A DNA stretch of 64,000 nucleotides from Nostoc sp. CHAB 5824. GTDB lineage: Bacteria; Cyanobacteriota; Cyanobacteriia; Cyanobacteriales; Nostocaceae. The DNA is taken from the NCBI RefSeq assembly GCF_020829665.1, contig NZ_JAIVFT010000011.1, positions 225,791-289,790 of the forward strand. Reading direction: 5' to 3'. Both the position numbers and the translations under genes were made by a program. The notes below the pieces were generated by a model. That model saw nothing but the letters and a program-made list of their open reading frames with translations, ran no database searches and had not been told where the DNA came from. Positions 63,531 through 64,000 of this stretch are shown here, piece after piece (the first letter of the stretch is position 1; every line of letters begins with the position of its first letter).

Positions 63531-64000
63531 TTAACCGTTGATAGCAGGAGCGCTCATTGCCACAGGAGCAACATCACCTGCTGCCAAATCTAAGGGGAAG
63601 TTGTGAGCATTGCGCTCGTGCATTACTTCCATACCCAGGTTCGCCCGGTTGATTACATCTGCCCAAGTGCTGATGACGCGACCGCTTGAGTCAATAATTG
63701 ATTGGTTGAAGTTGAAACCGTTCAAGTTGAACGCCATTGTGCTTACACCCAAGGCGGTAAACCAGATACCGATTACAGGCCATGCTGCTAAGAAAAAGTG
63801 CAGTGAACGGCTGTTGTTGAAAGAAGCGTATTGGAAAATCAAACGACCGAAGTAGCCGTGAGCCGCAACGATATTGTAGGTTTCTTCTTCTTGACCAAAC
63901 TTGTAACCGTAGTTTTGTGACTCGGTTTCGGTTGTTTCACGAACTAGTGAACTTGTTACAAGACTTCCGTGCATTGCAGAGAACAAACTTCCGCCGAATA
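63531..64000 (-). CDS. psbA: Photosystem II D1 protein, 3' part
   Basis: The C-terminal 156 residues or so of D1, the reaction-centre protein that binds pheophytin, Q(B) and the Mn cluster; the gene runs on beyond the window edge. Seen are FSAMHGSLVTSSLVRETTE (Q(B) site region, lumen-stroma loop), FLAAWPVIGIWFTALGVS, and the C-terminal HERNAHNFPLDLA with the Mn ligands. The processing site follows LDLA, and the cleaved tail is 16 residues (AGDVAPVAMSAPAING). Position 130 (Gln/Glu, D1 type) lies outside the window. The gene is followed by a strong terminator. Confidence 0.97.
   Translation of the reverse strand, partial: FGGSLFSAMHGSLVTSSLVRETTETESQNYGYKFGQEEETYNIVAAHGYFGRLIFQYASFNNSRSLHFFLAAWPVIGIWFTALGVSTMAFNLNGFNFNQSIIDSSGRVISTWADVINRANLGMEVMHERNAHNFPLDLAAGDVAPVAMSAPAING

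Overview
The window looks like chromosome from a filamentous, heterocyst-forming cyanobacterium of the Nostoc/Anabaena type. The evidence is moderate-to-low GC, many HIP1 octamers (GCGATCGC), heptanucleotide tandem repeats between genes, a psbA gene for photosystem II D1 at the right edge, a PatA-type response regulator, and a long polysaccharide cluster whose content and order resemble the heterocyst envelope polysaccharide (HEP) island of Anabaena.

Layout. (1) 230-18898, all minus strand: a HEP-like polysaccharide operon. Read in transcription order it has rfbF, an LhgO-like oxidase, an epimerase, a C-methyltransferase, two family 2 glycosyltransferases, a phytanoyl-CoA-dioxygenase-like enzyme, rfbC, a family 4 glycosyltransferase, a SAF-domain dehydrogenase, a second family 4 glycosyltransferase, a Wzc/BY-kinase-like chain-length protein, a HepC-like sugar-phosphate transferase and a HepA-like ABC exporter. 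(2) 19226-22982, minus strand: a three-gene signalling set of vWA domain, PP2C phosphatase and kinase-TPR protein (TerY-P-triad type). (3) 23709-31093, mostly plus strand: ordinary chromosome with a PatA-like regulator, a frameshifted VapBC pair, pheT, a YciI-like protein, a Tab2-family protein and a RHH/MazF toxin-antitoxin pair with a clear operator palindrome.

(4) 31200-61723: a contractile injection system (CIS) locus of about 30 kb. The baseplate/spike module is on the minus strand (44041 down to 31200): gp19-like protein, very long repeat protein, LysM-type tube-initiator-like protein, VgrG-like spike, PAAR-like tip, gp25, baseplate J-like protein and tail protein I-like protein. The terminator/sheath/tube module is on the plus strand (55038-61723): Pvc16-type terminator, sheath, two tube proteins, two tail-assembly-like proteins, a tiny DUF6760-like ORF and an FHA protein with a methylglyoxal-synthase-like C-terminus. 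Between them lie two DUF4157 'eCIS core' proteins with unrelated C-terminal domains (the likely cargo toxins), a small acidic protein after the second one (candidate immunity protein), a methyltransferase, and a signalling block (FHA protein, pseudokinase fused to a PstS-like binding domain, LuxR-type response regulator, histidine kinase). No AAA+ ATPase of the Afp15 type is visible. CIS anchored to thylakoids have been described in Anabaena; this locus is probably of that group, but anchoring cannot be seen here.

(5) 61724-64000: a decayed Ser/Thr kinase fragment, an isochorismatase-type hydrolase and the 3' part of psbA with a strong terminator.

The most interesting material is the CIS cargo region. 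One paralogue ends in an AbiEii-like nucleotidyltransferase domain and the other in a possible ADP-ribosyltransferase-like domain. Both carry the same leader and the same upstream sequence, so cargo appears to diversify by swapping C-termini. A MITE-like repeat occurs three times in this locus only, as far as this window shows.
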